Of a stretch of DNA of 64,000 nucleotides, positions 45,988-55,522 are shown piece after piece. The notes under the pieces were generated by a model. The model saw only the letters and a program-made list of their open reading frames with translations, was not told where the DNA came from and searched no databases. Both the position numbers and the translations under genes were made by a program. The number at the start of each line of letters is the position of its first letter. The first letter of the stretch is position 1. The stretch is from an uncultured Prevotellaceae bacterium (GTDB lineage: Bacteria > Bacteroidota > Bacteroidia > Bacteroidales > Bacteroidaceae): positions 1-64,000 of the forward strand of contig CAMHNI010000009.1 of assembly GCA_946186505.1 (NCBI GenBank), written 5' to 3'.

Positions 45988-48330
45988 TTAGAAGCGTAGC
46001 GTGACGTTGCCCATCATAGTGAATCCCGCCATAGGGATGAAGCCAATCTGGTAGTAGCGGTTGTCGGCGGGGTGGCCGTAGCTGTCGCAGACGGCAGAAT
46101 AAACCCAGCCGTTGGCGGCATAGCGACGATTGAAGATGTTCGAGAAGTTCAGTCCGAAGATGACCTCGCGCAGCACTTTCTTGGGCTTCAGCGTGTAGCT
46201 CAGGTTGATGTTCGACGTCGAGTAGCAGGGCAGCGAGCGGTCTGCATTTTCGGTGTTGTCTAAGTACTGGCGGCCGACGAAGTTGGTGTGCCACGTCAGC
46301 TGGGCGCCCATGTAGTGCAGGTTGACGAAGCCGTTGAGGATGGTCGAGGGCGAGAAGGCCAGCGTGGAGTTGTCGTAGTGGATGGTCGTGGTGCCGTTGT
46401 CCCAGTCTTCCACCACCTCGTCGAAGTCCTTGATCTGGTTCTTGCTCAGGGCGGCGTTACCCTCGATGGTGAGCCATGAGGTGGGGTCGATGCCAGCCTG
46501 CAGCTCCACACCCATGCGGTACGAGTCCTTGATGTTGGTGGTCAGTTTCTCGCCGATGTCGCTCAGCAAACCCGTCTGCACGAACTGGTCCTTGTAGTCC
46601 ATATAATAAAGGTTCACACCTGCGCGCCAAAGGTCGTTCGTGTAGGTATAGCCCACCTCATAGTCGAGCAGTTGCTCAGCCTTGGGAGCAGGGTATGAGC
46701 CGTTGTCGGTAAAATTGTTGCGCTCAGGCTCACGGTGGCTCATGGCCACAGAGCCGTAGGCACGATGACCGCCGAGGCTCCACGAGAAACCGGCCTTGGG
46801 ATTGAGGAAGTCATACTTCTGGTCGATGTCGAGGCGCTGGTTGTAGTAGCCGCTCTCCTCCTCGTAGAACTTGTCGTTGATGCCGTCGGTCTTGTAGCCC
46901 ACATGGCGGTACTGCAGGTCGGCGAATACGTCCCACTGGTCGGTGAGGTGGTAGGCTGCCTTCACGAAGGCACTACCGTCGAGCTTGTGGGCGTCGCTGT
47001 CGTAATAGGTGTAATCGCCATTGGCCAGGTATTTCTGGCGTACATCGTTGTTGGCGATATAGTTGATGCGTCCGAAGTGGTTGCCGTCGAAGTTCTGCAG
47101 CGACAGACCGCCGATGATGTCCCACGACTCGTCCTTGTAGTTGGCATTCCACACCAGTCCGTAGGTGTGCTGTGTCAGGCCCTTCTTGCGCACGAAGTCG
47201 GTTTTCTTCACGCCGTCATAGACAAGGCCGAACTTCTTCAGCTTATTCTCCGGGCGGAACTCCTCGTAGTAGCCGTAACCGTAGGTGTAGTGCAGCGAAG
47301 CGGTTGTCGTCCAGTGGGTATTGACGTTCCAAGCGGCAGAAAGAATGTTATGGTTCTGCCAGAAGTTGTCGGTGGTCTTGTCCCAGAACGAACCGTCGGC
47401 CATCTTATAACGCTCCGTTATGTAGGTGTTATTGTCGCCAATGGTCAGACTCTCGTAGAGCGAGTTGAACTTGCCGATTCCGGCATCCCACATATCCTTA
47501 TAGGTCTTGATGCCCGTCTTGGAGCCGTAGGTACCGTCCATGATGCTCAGGTCGTTGGTGCCGGCGGTGACGCCGTTCCAAGCCTGGCCGGTGCGTTCGA
47601 AGTTGCCGATGTTCTTGTATCTGACGACGAAATCGTCAGACGCGATATAGGTGAGGCCGCCGTAGTAGGAACCAGAGCGGCCGCTTGTGCCGTGAATAAA
47701 ACCGTCGGTTGTGGTCTGGTGGTAGGCACCGTCAAGAATCCAGTGGTCCCAAAGCAGACCGGTTGAAAAATTGCCGCCGACGTTCAGGGTGTTGAACGAG
47801 CCGTAGCTGGTGGTCAGCTCAAGGCCAGGCGTCTGGGAGGGAGTGGCCGACTGCAGGGCCACCGTTCCGCCAAAAGCTCCGTCACCGTTAGTCGATGTGC
47901 CTACACCGCGCTGAATCTGTACCGAACCAAGCAGTGAACCGTATGAGTTCATGTTGGCCCAGAACACGCACTGGTCTTCGGGAGAGTTAAGGGGCACACC
48001 GTCGAGCGTCACGTTGATGCGGGAGTCGCCGGCACCGCGTATACGCATATAGGTCGTACCCGTGCCCACGCCGTTCTCGCTCCACGCCACCACGCCCGGG
48101 GTCTGGGAGAAGAGGAAGGGCAACTCCTTGCCCGTCTTCGAGAAATCACTCAGTTGCTTTTTCTTGATGTTGCTGATGGCATAAGGTGCATTCTTCTGCG
48201 CCCGCACGCCACGAACCACCACCTCGGAGAGTTTTTCCACCTGTGTGGAGTCATAAAGTGCAGCCCGGTTCTGGGCACTCGCTCCAGCTGCCAACGATAC
48301 AGCGGCAGCTGCCAAAACAATCTTTTTCAT
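45988..48330 (-). CDS. TonB-dependent outer-membrane receptor for thiamine (inferred)
   Basis: A 780-residue receptor: signal peptide, plug domain (EVVVRGVRAQKNAPYAISNI, TYMRIRGAGDSRINVTLDGV, NSYGSLLGSVQIQRGVGTST) and a 22-strand-type barrel ending GFTMMGNVTLRF with the terminal Phe typical of outer-membrane proteins. The N-terminal extension is short (no carboxypeptidase-like domain). Control by the TPP riboswitch upstream and linkage to the PnuC-type gene assign it to thiamine or TPP uptake. Confidence 0.9.
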   Translation of the reverse strand: MKKIVLAAAAVSLAAGASAQNRAALYDSTQVEKLSEVVVRGVRAQKNAPYAISNIKKKQLSDFSKTGKELPFLFSQTPGVVAWSENGVGTGTTYMRIRGAGDSRINVTLDGVPLNSPEDQCVFWANMNSYGSLLGSVQIQRGVGTSTNGDGAFGGTVALQSATPSQTPGLELTTSYGSFNTLNVGGNFSTGLLWDHWILDGAYHQTTTDGFIHGTSGRSGSYYGGLTYIASDDFVVRYKNIGNFERTGQAWNGVTAGTNDLSIMDGTYGSKTGIKTYKDMWDAGIGKFNSLYESLTIGDNNTYITERYKMADGSFWDKTTDNFWQNHNILSAAWNVNTHWTTTASLHYTYGYGYYEEFRPENKLKKFGLVYDGVKKTDFVRKKGLTQHTYGLVWNANYKDESWDIIGGLSLQNFDGNHFGRINYIANNDVRQKYLANGDYTYYDSDAHKLDGSAFVKAAYHLTDQWDVFADLQYRHVGYKTDGINDKFYEEESGYYNQRLDIDQKYDFLNPKAGFSWSLGGHRAYGSVAMSHREPERNNFTDNGSYPAPKAEQLLDYEVGYTYTNDLWRAGVNLYYMDYKDQFVQTGLLSDIGEKLTTNIKDSYRMGVELQAGIDPTSWLTIEGNAALSKNQIKDFDEVVEDWDNGTTTIHYDNSTLAFSPSTILNGFVNLHYMGAQLTWHTNFVGRQYLDNTENADRSLPCYSTSNINLSYTLKPKKVLREVIFGLNFSNIFNRRYAANGWVYSAVCDSYGHPADNRYYQIGFIPMAGFTMMGNVTLRF

Positions 48331-48386
48331 ACTTTGTAGTACCTTTAATTAATAAATAATGTAAAGGGGAATTCTGTGTTGATAAA

Positions 48387-48468
48387 ACTACTATCCATCC
48401 CTACGCCGGCATTATCCGTATCAGGTTTAGAGGGTATCATCTCAGCCCGCAACAGCGAGCACCCCTTG
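48387..48468 (-). promoter_or_regulatory. TPP (THI-box) riboswitch
   Basis: Reading leftward the THI-element conserved blocks occur in order: GGGGTGC, GGGCTGAGATGATACCC, ACCTGATACGGATAATGCCG and GCGTAGGGA. It lies between the promoter and the receptor start (48330). In this arrangement thiamine pyrophosphate represses the receptor-transporter operon, either by termination or by hiding the start site. Recognition is by the classical consensus, so confidence is high. Confidence 0.95.
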
Positions 48469-48512
48469 AATTTGTATCTTAAGCAGGCTTGCCTGAGCAA
48501 TAATTGCGGGTG

Positions 48513-48543
48513 CAAAGGTACAACAAAAAAATAAAAGGGCAAA
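48513..48543 (-). promoter_or_regulatory. Promoter of the thiamine uptake operon
   Basis: TTTG, 19 bp, TACCTTTG (48513-48520) on the minus strand, about 45 bp before the riboswitch. Confidence 0.65.
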
Positions 48544-48560
48544 ACTTTTGCCCTCTTATT

Positions 48561-51062
48561 TTAATTCATGTCGCCGCCGCCATTATAGCCGTTGTTGTCG
48601 AAGCCGCCCTGCTGATCGTCTTCCCCTTGTCCGTCATTCCGTTTCTTCTTAGGCTGGTTCATGTTGCCGAAGTTCCACGTCAGGGTGAAGTTCACGCGTG
48701 GGTCACGCCAGTTTTCCTGATAGCGGGTGAACGTCTCGCTGGATGTGTAGGTCTTCCAGTGGCGGGTATTGAAGACGTCGCGCCAATTGATGGCTAAGGC
48801 CAGTTTCTTGTTGAGGAACGTCTTGCGCATGCCCAGATCTAGTGAGCCATTGGCACGCCTGTATCCCTGGGTGATGACGCCGCGAGAGCGGTAATTGCCC
48901 GTAGCCTGTAGCGAGATGTCGTAAGGCAATATGAACGAGGCCAGAACACGTGCATCCCACGAGAAGTTTTCGTCGCTCTGGCCTGTGATGGACTGGCCCG
49001 CAATGACATATTTGAAGCCGTCGAGCTTGTAGTAGTAGCCGTTGATTGTAGTCGTGAGGTCGAGGATGCGGAAGAGCTTGTCCTTCATAATGAGCTCCAT
49101 GCCGGCGCGCTGGTTCTTGGCCACATTCTCGCTGGTAGAGTACATAACGCCGTCGTTACCCTGATAGCGGATACGCTGAATGACATCGGTAGTAGGGCGG
49201 TAGTAGCTGCTGATGGAGAGGGTGTGGTTGTCCCATGTCTTGAGGAAATTCAGTGAGAAGGAGTTTGAGAACTCTGGTGTCAGTTCAGGGTTTCCGAACT
49301 CTACCATCGTGGCATCTCTGGTATTCTTGAACGAGTTGAGCTGTCCACCCCACGGACGGCGCAGACGGCGGGTGTAGTTCAGTTGTAGCTGGGCCGTCTC
49401 GGTCAGTTCGTAGCTGAGGAAGAGTGAGGGAAACAGTTGGAAGTAGTCTTTCTTGAAGGCAGGGTCTTTCCCGACCAGCCCGTGCTCCTGGTCCCAGTCG
49501 TAGCTTTCGGTGTTCACCCGCCAATACTCGCCGCGCATTCCAGCCATGACGCCAAGTTTCTGCCATAGCTTGGTGTTGAGTGTCAGGTAGAGTGCATGGA
49601 TATCGTTATCATAGATGAAACGGTTGTAGTAGATCTTGTCCTCCCGCTGGTTTTTCCCGTCCCAGCTGTAAGGGTCAATCCACGACTCCTGCGGGGTGTT
49701 CTCATGCGAGAACTCGCCGTTGTATCCCGCCTCAATCTTCATATTGTCGGTAATCTGGTTCTCGTATTCCAGCTTGGTCTCAAAGCTCCGGTTGTTGATG
49801 AAGGCCGGTCGGTACTGGAAGCTGGCACTGTCAAGTGATCCGTCCATAAAGACGATGCGATCCTGGAAAGTGCTCTTGTTGTCGCTCTTCCATTTGTCGG
49901 CCGAGAAGATGAACTTCAGTTTATGTACATCGCTCCAGTTGTGGTCGTAGCCCACCTCACCGTGATACATCTGATTGGTGCCGTCGCCACCTGTGTTACG
50001 TGTCATCAGGTAGGTGTCCTGTGTGGCTCCGATGACTCCATAGTGGTAAGGTGTCGTATTCTCGTTCTTGCGGTTGCCCTGCATGGTCATGCCACTTAGG
50101 GATAAATCGTCTTTCTTGGTGAGATGCCATGTCAGTCCGGCACGTCCGAAGAGACCGCCACCACGGCCAGAATCCTCGCTGCGATAACGCTGGTACTGCT
50201 GCGTCTGCAGGTACTGCTGTTCGCTCTCCGAGCCACCGCCTCCACGACGGGCACGATAGCCCAAGTTGCCGAAGGCTTCTAGCACGCCGCTGGAGTAGTT
50301 AAGGTTGGCCCCTGTGTTCCATCCGCCCTTGGTGTCGATACCTGCCCGTAGTGAGCCGTAGTAGCCTGCCTTACGGTCGCGTTTGAGGATGATGTTGATG
50401 ATACCTGCCGAACCTTCCGCCGAGAACTTTGCCGAGGGATTGTCGATGACCTCCACACGCTCGATGCTCTCGGCAGGAATCTGCTGTAGCACGTCGTAGC
50501 GGTTGTCGGAGGTCAGCCCCGAAGCCTTGCCGTTAATCCATACTTCGACGCTCGAGTTGCCACGCAGTGATATCTCGCCGTCGGTGGTTACCTCTATGGA
50601 AGGAATCTGTTCTAACAGTTCCGAGGCGTTGCCACCAGCGGCGGCCAGTACATTATCCACGGTGAAAGTCTTGCGATCTACCTCAAGCTTCATCTGTGAG
50701 CGCTGGCCGGTAACCTGCACTTCCTTCAGCGTCTTGGTGTCCTCACCCAGATAGATGGTCGGAAAGGTGTGACGATGGTTTTGCGATGTGATATTGAACT
50801 GACGAGTAGCAGGCTTGTAGCCCATGAACGTGACGCTGAGCGTGTACTGCCCGTTGGCCAGCCCTGTGATGGTGAATGAGCCGCTGACATCGGTAATAGC
50901 CCCTTTTACCAGCTTTTCACCCTGCAACACCCGGACATTTACAAACTGTAAGGCTTCGTTCGTCTGCTTGTCTAATACGTGGCCTTTTACAGACCCTTGC
51001 GCCGCTGCGCCCATGGCGCAAAGCACCATGCAAAAAAAAGTAATTAAGTATCGTTTAGTCAT
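48561..51062 (-). CDS. Outer-membrane beta-barrel protein with carboxypeptidase-like N-domain
   Basis: A 833-residue protein: signal peptide, carboxypeptidase-regulatory-like Ig domain (GSVKGHVLDKQTNEALQFVN; DVSGSFTITGLANGQYTLSV), plug-like region (NASELLEQIPSIEVTTDGEI; AESIERVEVIDNPSAKFSAE) and a long barrel, matching the outer-membrane barrel family 3 of TonB-receptor type. It ends in an Asp/Gly/Asn/Gln-rich tail after FTLTWNFGNMNQPKKKRND instead of a terminal Phe strand. The substrate is unknown. It follows a sensor gene on the same strand. Confidence 0.85.
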   Translation of the reverse strand: MTKRYLITFFCMVLCAMGAAAQGSVKGHVLDKQTNEALQFVNVRVLQGEKLVKGAITDVSGSFTITGLANGQYTLSVTFMGYKPATRQFNITSQNHRHTFPTIYLGEDTKTLKEVQVTGQRSQMKLEVDRKTFTVDNVLAAAGGNASELLEQIPSIEVTTDGEISLRGNSSVEVWINGKASGLTSDNRYDVLQQIPAESIERVEVIDNPSAKFSAEGSAGIINIILKRDRKAGYYGSLRAGIDTKGGWNTGANLNYSSGVLEAFGNLGYRARRGGGGSESEQQYLQTQQYQRYRSEDSGRGGGLFGRAGLTWHLTKKDDLSLSGMTMQGNRKNENTTPYHYGVIGATQDTYLMTRNTGGDGTNQMYHGEVGYDHNWSDVHKLKFIFSADKWKSDNKSTFQDRIVFMDGSLDSASFQYRPAFINNRSFETKLEYENQITDNMKIEAGYNGEFSHENTPQESWIDPYSWDGKNQREDKIYYNRFIYDNDIHALYLTLNTKLWQKLGVMAGMRGEYWRVNTESYDWDQEHGLVGKDPAFKKDYFQLFPSLFLSYELTETAQLQLNYTRRLRRPWGGQLNSFKNTRDATMVEFGNPELTPEFSNSFSLNFLKTWDNHTLSISSYYRPTTDVIQRIRYQGNDGVMYSTSENVAKNQRAGMELIMKDKLFRILDLTTTINGYYYKLDGFKYVIAGQSITGQSDENFSWDARVLASFILPYDISLQATGNYRSRGVITQGYRRANGSLDLGMRKTFLNKKLALAINWRDVFNTRHWKTYTSSETFTRYQENWRDPRVNFTLTWNFGNMNQPKKKRNDGQGEDDQQGGFDNNGYNGGGDMN

Positions 51063-51095
51063 GATAAACCTTTGACGTATATTAGAAACAAAAGT

Positions 51096-53504
51096 TTAAT
51101 CGCTGGCATTTGTTTTTCCGCCTTCTTTCCATTCAGTAGGCTTGACACCAAATTGTTTTGTAAAACATTTCGTAAAGTAACTGGGACTGCTGAAACCTAC
51201 ACGGTAGCATACCTCACTGACCGTCAGACCTCCCTTGGAGAGCAACTGGGCAGCCTGCTTCAGCCGGACAATCTGAATCATCTCATTGGGTGTGACGTCT
51301 GCCAGAGTCTTGGTCTTGGCGAAAAGTCCGCTACGCGAGATGGCCATTTGTTCGGCCAAGAAATTGACGTTTAATTCTGGATTGGCGAAGTTTTGCTCGA
51401 TGATGCTGTTCATGCGCACCAGGAATTCATTGTTGGACGGGTTGCCTGCAATGCCTGCAATACGGTCCAACTCCTCGCGGTGACGGCGGTGCTCCACCCG
51501 GCGTAGTCTTAGGCGCATGAGCCACCATAGGGCACCGGCGACCAAAAGCACATAGAGTGTCTTGGCCCACCAAGTCAGCCAGAATGGTGGCCTGACGACC
51601 ACGGTCAGTACTGCTTCCTCTTCCGACCATAGACCGTCGTTATTGGTAGCTTTTACACGGAAGGTGTACTTGCCCGGCGGCAGGTTGGTATAGGTGGCCT
51701 TCGTCTGTGAACCGACGTAGTTCCAATCATGGTCAAAGCCGTCTAAGCGGTAGGCATACTGGTTCTTTGAGGGCGAAGCGTAGCTTAGTGCCGTGTAATG
51801 GAGACTGAACATCCGGTCGCTGTAACTGAGTTCCAAGTGTCCGCTGTAAGCCAATGCCTCGGGCATCAGTTCGTCGCCGACGCTGGCCGCACGGTTGAAG
51901 ACCTCTAAGCCTGTGATATATACTCTTGGCTGAAGCTTGTTGGTATGGATGGTGGACGGCAGGAACCTGCTGTAGCCATTGGTCGTGCCGAAATAGACGT
52001 ATCCCTGTGAGTCCCTGAAGCCGGCATTAGGCTGGAACTGGGTACTGATAAGCCCGTCTTCGCGGGTGAAAAGTACTGACCGGCCTGTCTTCGGTGAAAA
52101 TTTCAGCACGCCAGTAGCCGCCGAGAGCCATAGGTCATCGCCGTCGGCATCCTCAACGATGGCGTTGACGGCTATGTCGCCTACGCGTTTAAAGCAGTTG
52201 CTGTCATGCTGGTACAGGCAGAGACCGCTCTGTGTGGCAACCCACAGCTGACCGCCTCGTGTCAGCAAGACACAGTTTACCTGATCATCGTTTATAGAGG
52301 TGGTGTCGGTGCTATGACGGTACTGTTGCCATGTCTTGCCGTCGAAACGGTAGAGGCCGGCCCCTTGGGTGGCAATCCACAGACTGTTTCTCTCGCTGGC
52401 CATGCTAATGGCCACGGCTCCCAGTTTCCTGACAGGCAAGAAACGGTCGATGGGTTCGTCGTAGCGGCAGAGACCGTCCATGGTGGCAGCCCATAGTCTC
52501 TGTTGCCTGTCTTGATAGATAACGTAGCTGCTGTTGTCGTACAGTCCGTCGGCTGTTGTGTAATGGCGTGTCCTGTCTCCCGCCAGACAATAGATGCCGT
52601 CCGAATAGGTGCCAACCCAGAGGCGTTCGCCGTCGGCAAGCAGGGCATGGATGTTCCCACGCTGGAGTATGGCCTGATTGGTAAAACTCTGGGGGATGTC
52701 GTCCTTCAGGCAGTTCAGACCGGCGTCATCACTGGCAATCCACAGACGGCCTTCACCATCTTCGCAGAATCTTGATATGACGTGGCCGGGGGTACGCTCC
52801 AACCTTTGTGCGATGACGTTCAGGTAATAAACACCGTCATAAAAGGTTCCAATCCAAAGACCTCCTTCGTGGTCACCCTCGATGGCATAGACAAACTTCG
52901 GGGTCTTCCACAATGCGGCACTCCCATTCTGACGGTCATAGGCTACCAGCCCCTCATCGCAGCCAATAAGCAGGTAGCGGTCGTCGTATTCGTAGAGTTT
53001 GTGGATGTGGTGCCCCAGGCCGTCGCGCTGTGGATTAAGCACTTGCTGGGGCTGCCCGCCCTGTTTGGTAAGCATCAGACCGTTCTCCCAAGTGCCTGTC
53101 CACTGTTGACCATCACTTGTCTGCAGCTGGTCGCCACGCCCCGTCTTTTGCTGTTTGGCACCTGGCAGGCGTCTGAACTTTTCAGTACGTGGTGAAAAAC
53201 TGTACACACCACTGTTCGTGCTTACCGTCAGCGAGTCGCCATTGGCTTGTAAGGCCGTGACGTACTGATCCATGCCGTTCTCCGCGATGCGAAACAGACG
53301 GACTGTCGTTCCGTCGTAGCGGCACAGACCGTTGTCAGTCCCCAGCCAGATGAAACCCTGTTGGTCCTGAATGATGTTGCGCACAGTATTGGACGGCAGT
53401 TCGTCCTCGACCGTCAGTCGTTGGAAAGCCTGTCGTTCCTGTGACAGGGCGTCTGTCAGTAGAACAAGTATTGAAAGCAAAAGGGTCAGTGCTCGCCTGT
53501 TCAT
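51096..53504 (-). CDS. Membrane one-component sensor: two-component-type propeller + AraC HTH
   Basis: About 802 residues from MNRRALTLLLSILVLLTDAL, a signal peptide; the upstream ATG would spoil it. The periplasmic part is made of two-component-regulator propeller repeats (GFIWLGTDNGLCRYDGTTVR; GGLWIGTFYDGVYYL; QRLWAATMDGLCRYDEPIDR) and a Y_Y_Y domain (NQYAYRLDGFDHDWNYVGSQ). A single membrane helix (TLYVLLVAGALWWLM) leads to a cytoplasmic AraC helix-turn-helix (VSEVCYRVGFSSPSYFTKCF). Histidine-kinase and receiver domains of hybrid two-component systems are absent. It probably controls the adjacent barrel gene. Confidence 0.88.
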   Translation of the reverse strand: MNRRALTLLLSILVLLTDALSQERQAFQRLTVEDELPSNTVRNIIQDQQGFIWLGTDNGLCRYDGTTVRLFRIAENGMDQYVTALQANGDSLTVSTNSGVYSFSPRTEKFRRLPGAKQQKTGRGDQLQTSDGQQWTGTWENGLMLTKQGGQPQQVLNPQRDGLGHHIHKLYEYDDRYLLIGCDEGLVAYDRQNGSAALWKTPKFVYAIEGDHEGGLWIGTFYDGVYYLNVIAQRLERTPGHVISRFCEDGEGRLWIASDDAGLNCLKDDIPQSFTNQAILQRGNIHALLADGERLWVGTYSDGIYCLAGDRTRHYTTADGLYDNSSYVIYQDRQQRLWAATMDGLCRYDEPIDRFLPVRKLGAVAISMASERNSLWIATQGAGLYRFDGKTWQQYRHSTDTTSINDDQVNCVLLTRGGQLWVATQSGLCLYQHDSNCFKRVGDIAVNAIVEDADGDDLWLSAATGVLKFSPKTGRSVLFTREDGLISTQFQPNAGFRDSQGYVYFGTTNGYSRFLPSTIHTNKLQPRVYITGLEVFNRAASVGDELMPEALAYSGHLELSYSDRMFSLHYTALSYASPSKNQYAYRLDGFDHDWNYVGSQTKATYTNLPPGKYTFRVKATNNDGLWSEEEAVLTVVVRPPFWLTWWAKTLYVLLVAGALWWLMRLRLRRVEHRRHREELDRIAGIAGNPSNNEFLVRMNSIIEQNFANPELNVNFLAEQMAISRSGLFAKTKTLADVTPNEMIQIVRLKQAAQLLSKGGLTVSEVCYRVGFSSPSYFTKCFTKQFGVKPTEWKEGGKTNASD

Positions 53505-53515
53505 CGTATGAATAT

Positions 53516-53552
53516 AAAAAACAGGCGCACCCCAAAGTCGGGATACGCCTGT
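53516..53552 (-). terminator. Terminator of the rplM-rpsI-rpsB-tsf operon
   Basis: Leftward hairpin ACAGGCG.../...CGCCTGT with inner CCC/GGG pairing, followed by a run of T on the minus strand. It lies just after the tsf stop codon. Confidence 0.8.
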
Positions 53553-53580
53553 CGGGTTATGTTTGCTGCTAATAGTCAAA

Positions 53581-54576
53581 TTACTCAGCAACAAGTGTGA
53601 AGCGCTTGAAAGCAACAATCTTCAGCTCCTTGTCCTGAGCGGCGAGCCACTGTGCAACAGTAGCCTTGTCGCCGTCGCCGAACTGGAACTCCTGGTCAAC
53701 GAGGCAGTTCTCCTTCAGGAATTTCTGCACGCGGCCCTTGGCGATGTTCTCAATCATCGGCATCTTCAGCTGAGCCTCGCCTTCTACCTTAGCCTCGGCG
53801 ATGACTTTGCGGGCCTCGTCAGCCTGCTCCTGAGTGAGCCAGCCCTTGGCCATGTTGCTCTCAATATGATCCTCAGAGTCAACGAGGTTCGGATTGATAC
53901 CGGCCTTCTTGAGCTTCATCTCAACAAACTTCTCCACCTGCTCGAGCTTGGTCTTCTCGACAGCGGTCTTGTACTCCTCGTCCAAAATCTTCTGGTCAAC
54001 GCTCTGAGCGTCGAGAGCCACGGGCTTCATGGCAGCCACCTGCATGGCCAGCTTGTGACCAGCCTCCTGGGCCGGCTTGTTGGTCTGGACCATAGTGCAC
54101 AGCGTGTGCTTACCCATGTGGTCGTAAACCTCAATATTCTCACCTTCGAGCACGAGGTAGCCGTCCAGCTCCATCTTCTCACCAGTGATACCCGAACGCT
54201 GTGTGACAGCCTCTTGGGCGGTCTGACCGTTAATGTCGAGGGTCTTCACAGCCTCGATATCCTGAGCCTTGGCGGCGATGGCGGCATCGAGGATGCTCTG
54301 GGTCAGAGCGATGAAGTCGGCACCGTTAGCCACGAAGTCGGTCTCGCACTTCAGGGCAATCATAGCGGCAAAGCCGTCAACACTCTTTACCAGTACACAA
54401 CCATTGGAAGTTTCACGGTCGCTACGCTTGGCAGCGATGGCCAGTCCACGCTCGCGGAGCAGTTCCTTAGCCTTGTCGAAGTCGCCCTCAGCCTCGGTCA
54501 GAGCCTTCTTAACGTCAGCCAGACCAGCGCCAGTCATAGTGCGAAGCTTCTTGATATCGTCAATTGAAATTGCCAT
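53581..54576 (-). CDS. tsf: Elongation factor Ts
   Basis: A 331-residue guanine-nucleotide exchange factor for EF-Tu. The N-terminal UBA-like motif IKKLRTMTGAGLADVKKALT then EAEGDFDKAKELLRERGLAI and the core ALKCETDFVANGADFIALTQ are diagnostic. Length matches the two-subdomain form of Bacteroidales. It is the last gene of the ribosomal-protein operon, 59 bp after rpsB. Confidence 0.97.
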   Translation of the reverse strand: MAISIDDIKKLRTMTGAGLADVKKALTEAEGDFDKAKELLRERGLAIAAKRSDRETSNGCVLVKSVDGFAAMIALKCETDFVANGADFIALTQSILDAAIAAKAQDIEAVKTLDINGQTAQEAVTQRSGITGEKMELDGYLVLEGENIEVYDHMGKHTLCTMVQTNKPAQEAGHKLAMQVAAMKPVALDAQSVDQKILDEEYKTAVEKTKLEQVEKFVEMKLKKAGINPNLVDSEDHIESNMAKGWLTQEQADEARKVIAEAKVEGEAQLKMPMIENIAKGRVQKFLKENCLVDQEFQFGDGDKATVAQWLAAQDKELKIVAFKRFTLVAE

Positions 54577-54635
54577 TATTTTTACTTTGTTTTTTCGTTA
54601 TTACGTTATTACGATATGCCGTTATTACGACTTTA

Positions 54636-55463
54636 TTACTCTGCTGCGGGAGCCTCTTCCTCTTCTACCGGGGCTTCTTCTTCCTTACGAGCCTTGCGGG
54701 CGGGGCGGCGTTCTGCCTTCTCCTCAGCCTCAGCCTCGTCCTGAGCTTCAGCAGCCTTCTCGTCGGCCTTCTCCACCTTACGCTCTTCAACACCCTCGGC
54801 GATAGCGGCACAACAAGCATTGAGGATGGCCTCCACGCTGTCCTTAGCATCATCATTGGCGGGAATCACGAAGTCGATGTTCTTAGGCTCTGAGTTGGTA
54901 TCAACGATACCGAACACGGGAATGCCCAGACGGTTAGCCTCCTTGACGGCAATCTGCTCCTTCAGCACGTCCACGACAAACAGTGCGCTGGGCAGGCGGG
55001 TCAGGTCGGCAATAGAACCGAGGTTCTTCTCGAGTTTGGCGCGCTGACGGGTAATCTGCAGGAGCTCGCGCTTAGACAGGTTACCAAATGTACCGTCGTT
55101 CATCAGCTTGTCGATATTGGACATCTTCTTCACAGCCTTACGGATGGTGGGGAAGTTGGTAAGCATGCCACCCGGCCAACGCTCGATAACGTACGGCATG
55201 TTGACGCTGGCAGCCTTCTCGGCAATGACTTCCTTAGTCTGTTTTTTAGTACCTACGAAGAGGATTTTCTTTCCACTCTTGGCTATCTGCTTCAGTGCTT
55301 CGGCAGCCTCGTCAATCTTGGCCACCGTCTTGTGCAGGTCGATGATATGGATACCATTGCGCTCAGTATAGATGTAAGGAGCCATGGCAGGATTCCACTT
55401 ACGCTTCAGGTGGCCGAAGTGGCAACCAGCCTGGAGCAATTGATCAAAATTTGTTCTTGACAT
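54636..55463 (-). CDS. rpsB: 30S ribosomal protein S2
   Basis: 275 residues with the S2 core (LLQAGCHFGHLKRKWNPAMA; YVIERWPGGMLTNFPTIRKA; IPVFGIVDTNSEPKNIDFVI) and a C-terminal extension of about 45 residues very rich in Glu, Ala and Lys, common in Bacteroidota S2. A repeat-flanked hairpin in the upstream spacer (55523-55569) may mediate feedback control. Confidence 0.97.
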   Translation of the reverse strand: MSRTNFDQLLQAGCHFGHLKRKWNPAMAPYIYTERNGIHIIDLHKTVAKIDEAAEALKQIAKSGKKILFVGTKKQTKEVIAEKAASVNMPYVIERWPGGMLTNFPTIRKAVKKMSNIDKLMNDGTFGNLSKRELLQITRQRAKLEKNLGSIADLTRLPSALFVVDVLKEQIAVKEANRLGIPVFGIVDTNSEPKNIDFVIPANDDAKDSVEAILNACCAAIAEGVEERKVEKADEKAAEAQDEAEAEEKAERRPARKARKEEEAPVEEEEAPAAE

Positions 55464-55522
55464 TGTCTTTTTCTTTTTTAATTGTTTACTTTCTGTTGAA
55501 TCTTTGTTAGATCAGCTCCCAA

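Noticed and set aside
46735..47766. 343-residue rightward ORF opposite the thiamine receptor
   Set aside because: A reading-frame shadow of the receptor gene. Val/Gly/Ala-rich translation, no start signal, and the opposite frame has a clear family match.
51096..53504. Hybrid two-component system
   Set aside because: The propeller and Y_Y_Y domains fit, but no HisKA, HATPase or receiver motifs occur between the membrane helix and the AraC domain.
53563..54567. 334-residue rightward ORF opposite tsf
   Set aside because: Leu/Val-rich shadow of the EF-Ts gene.
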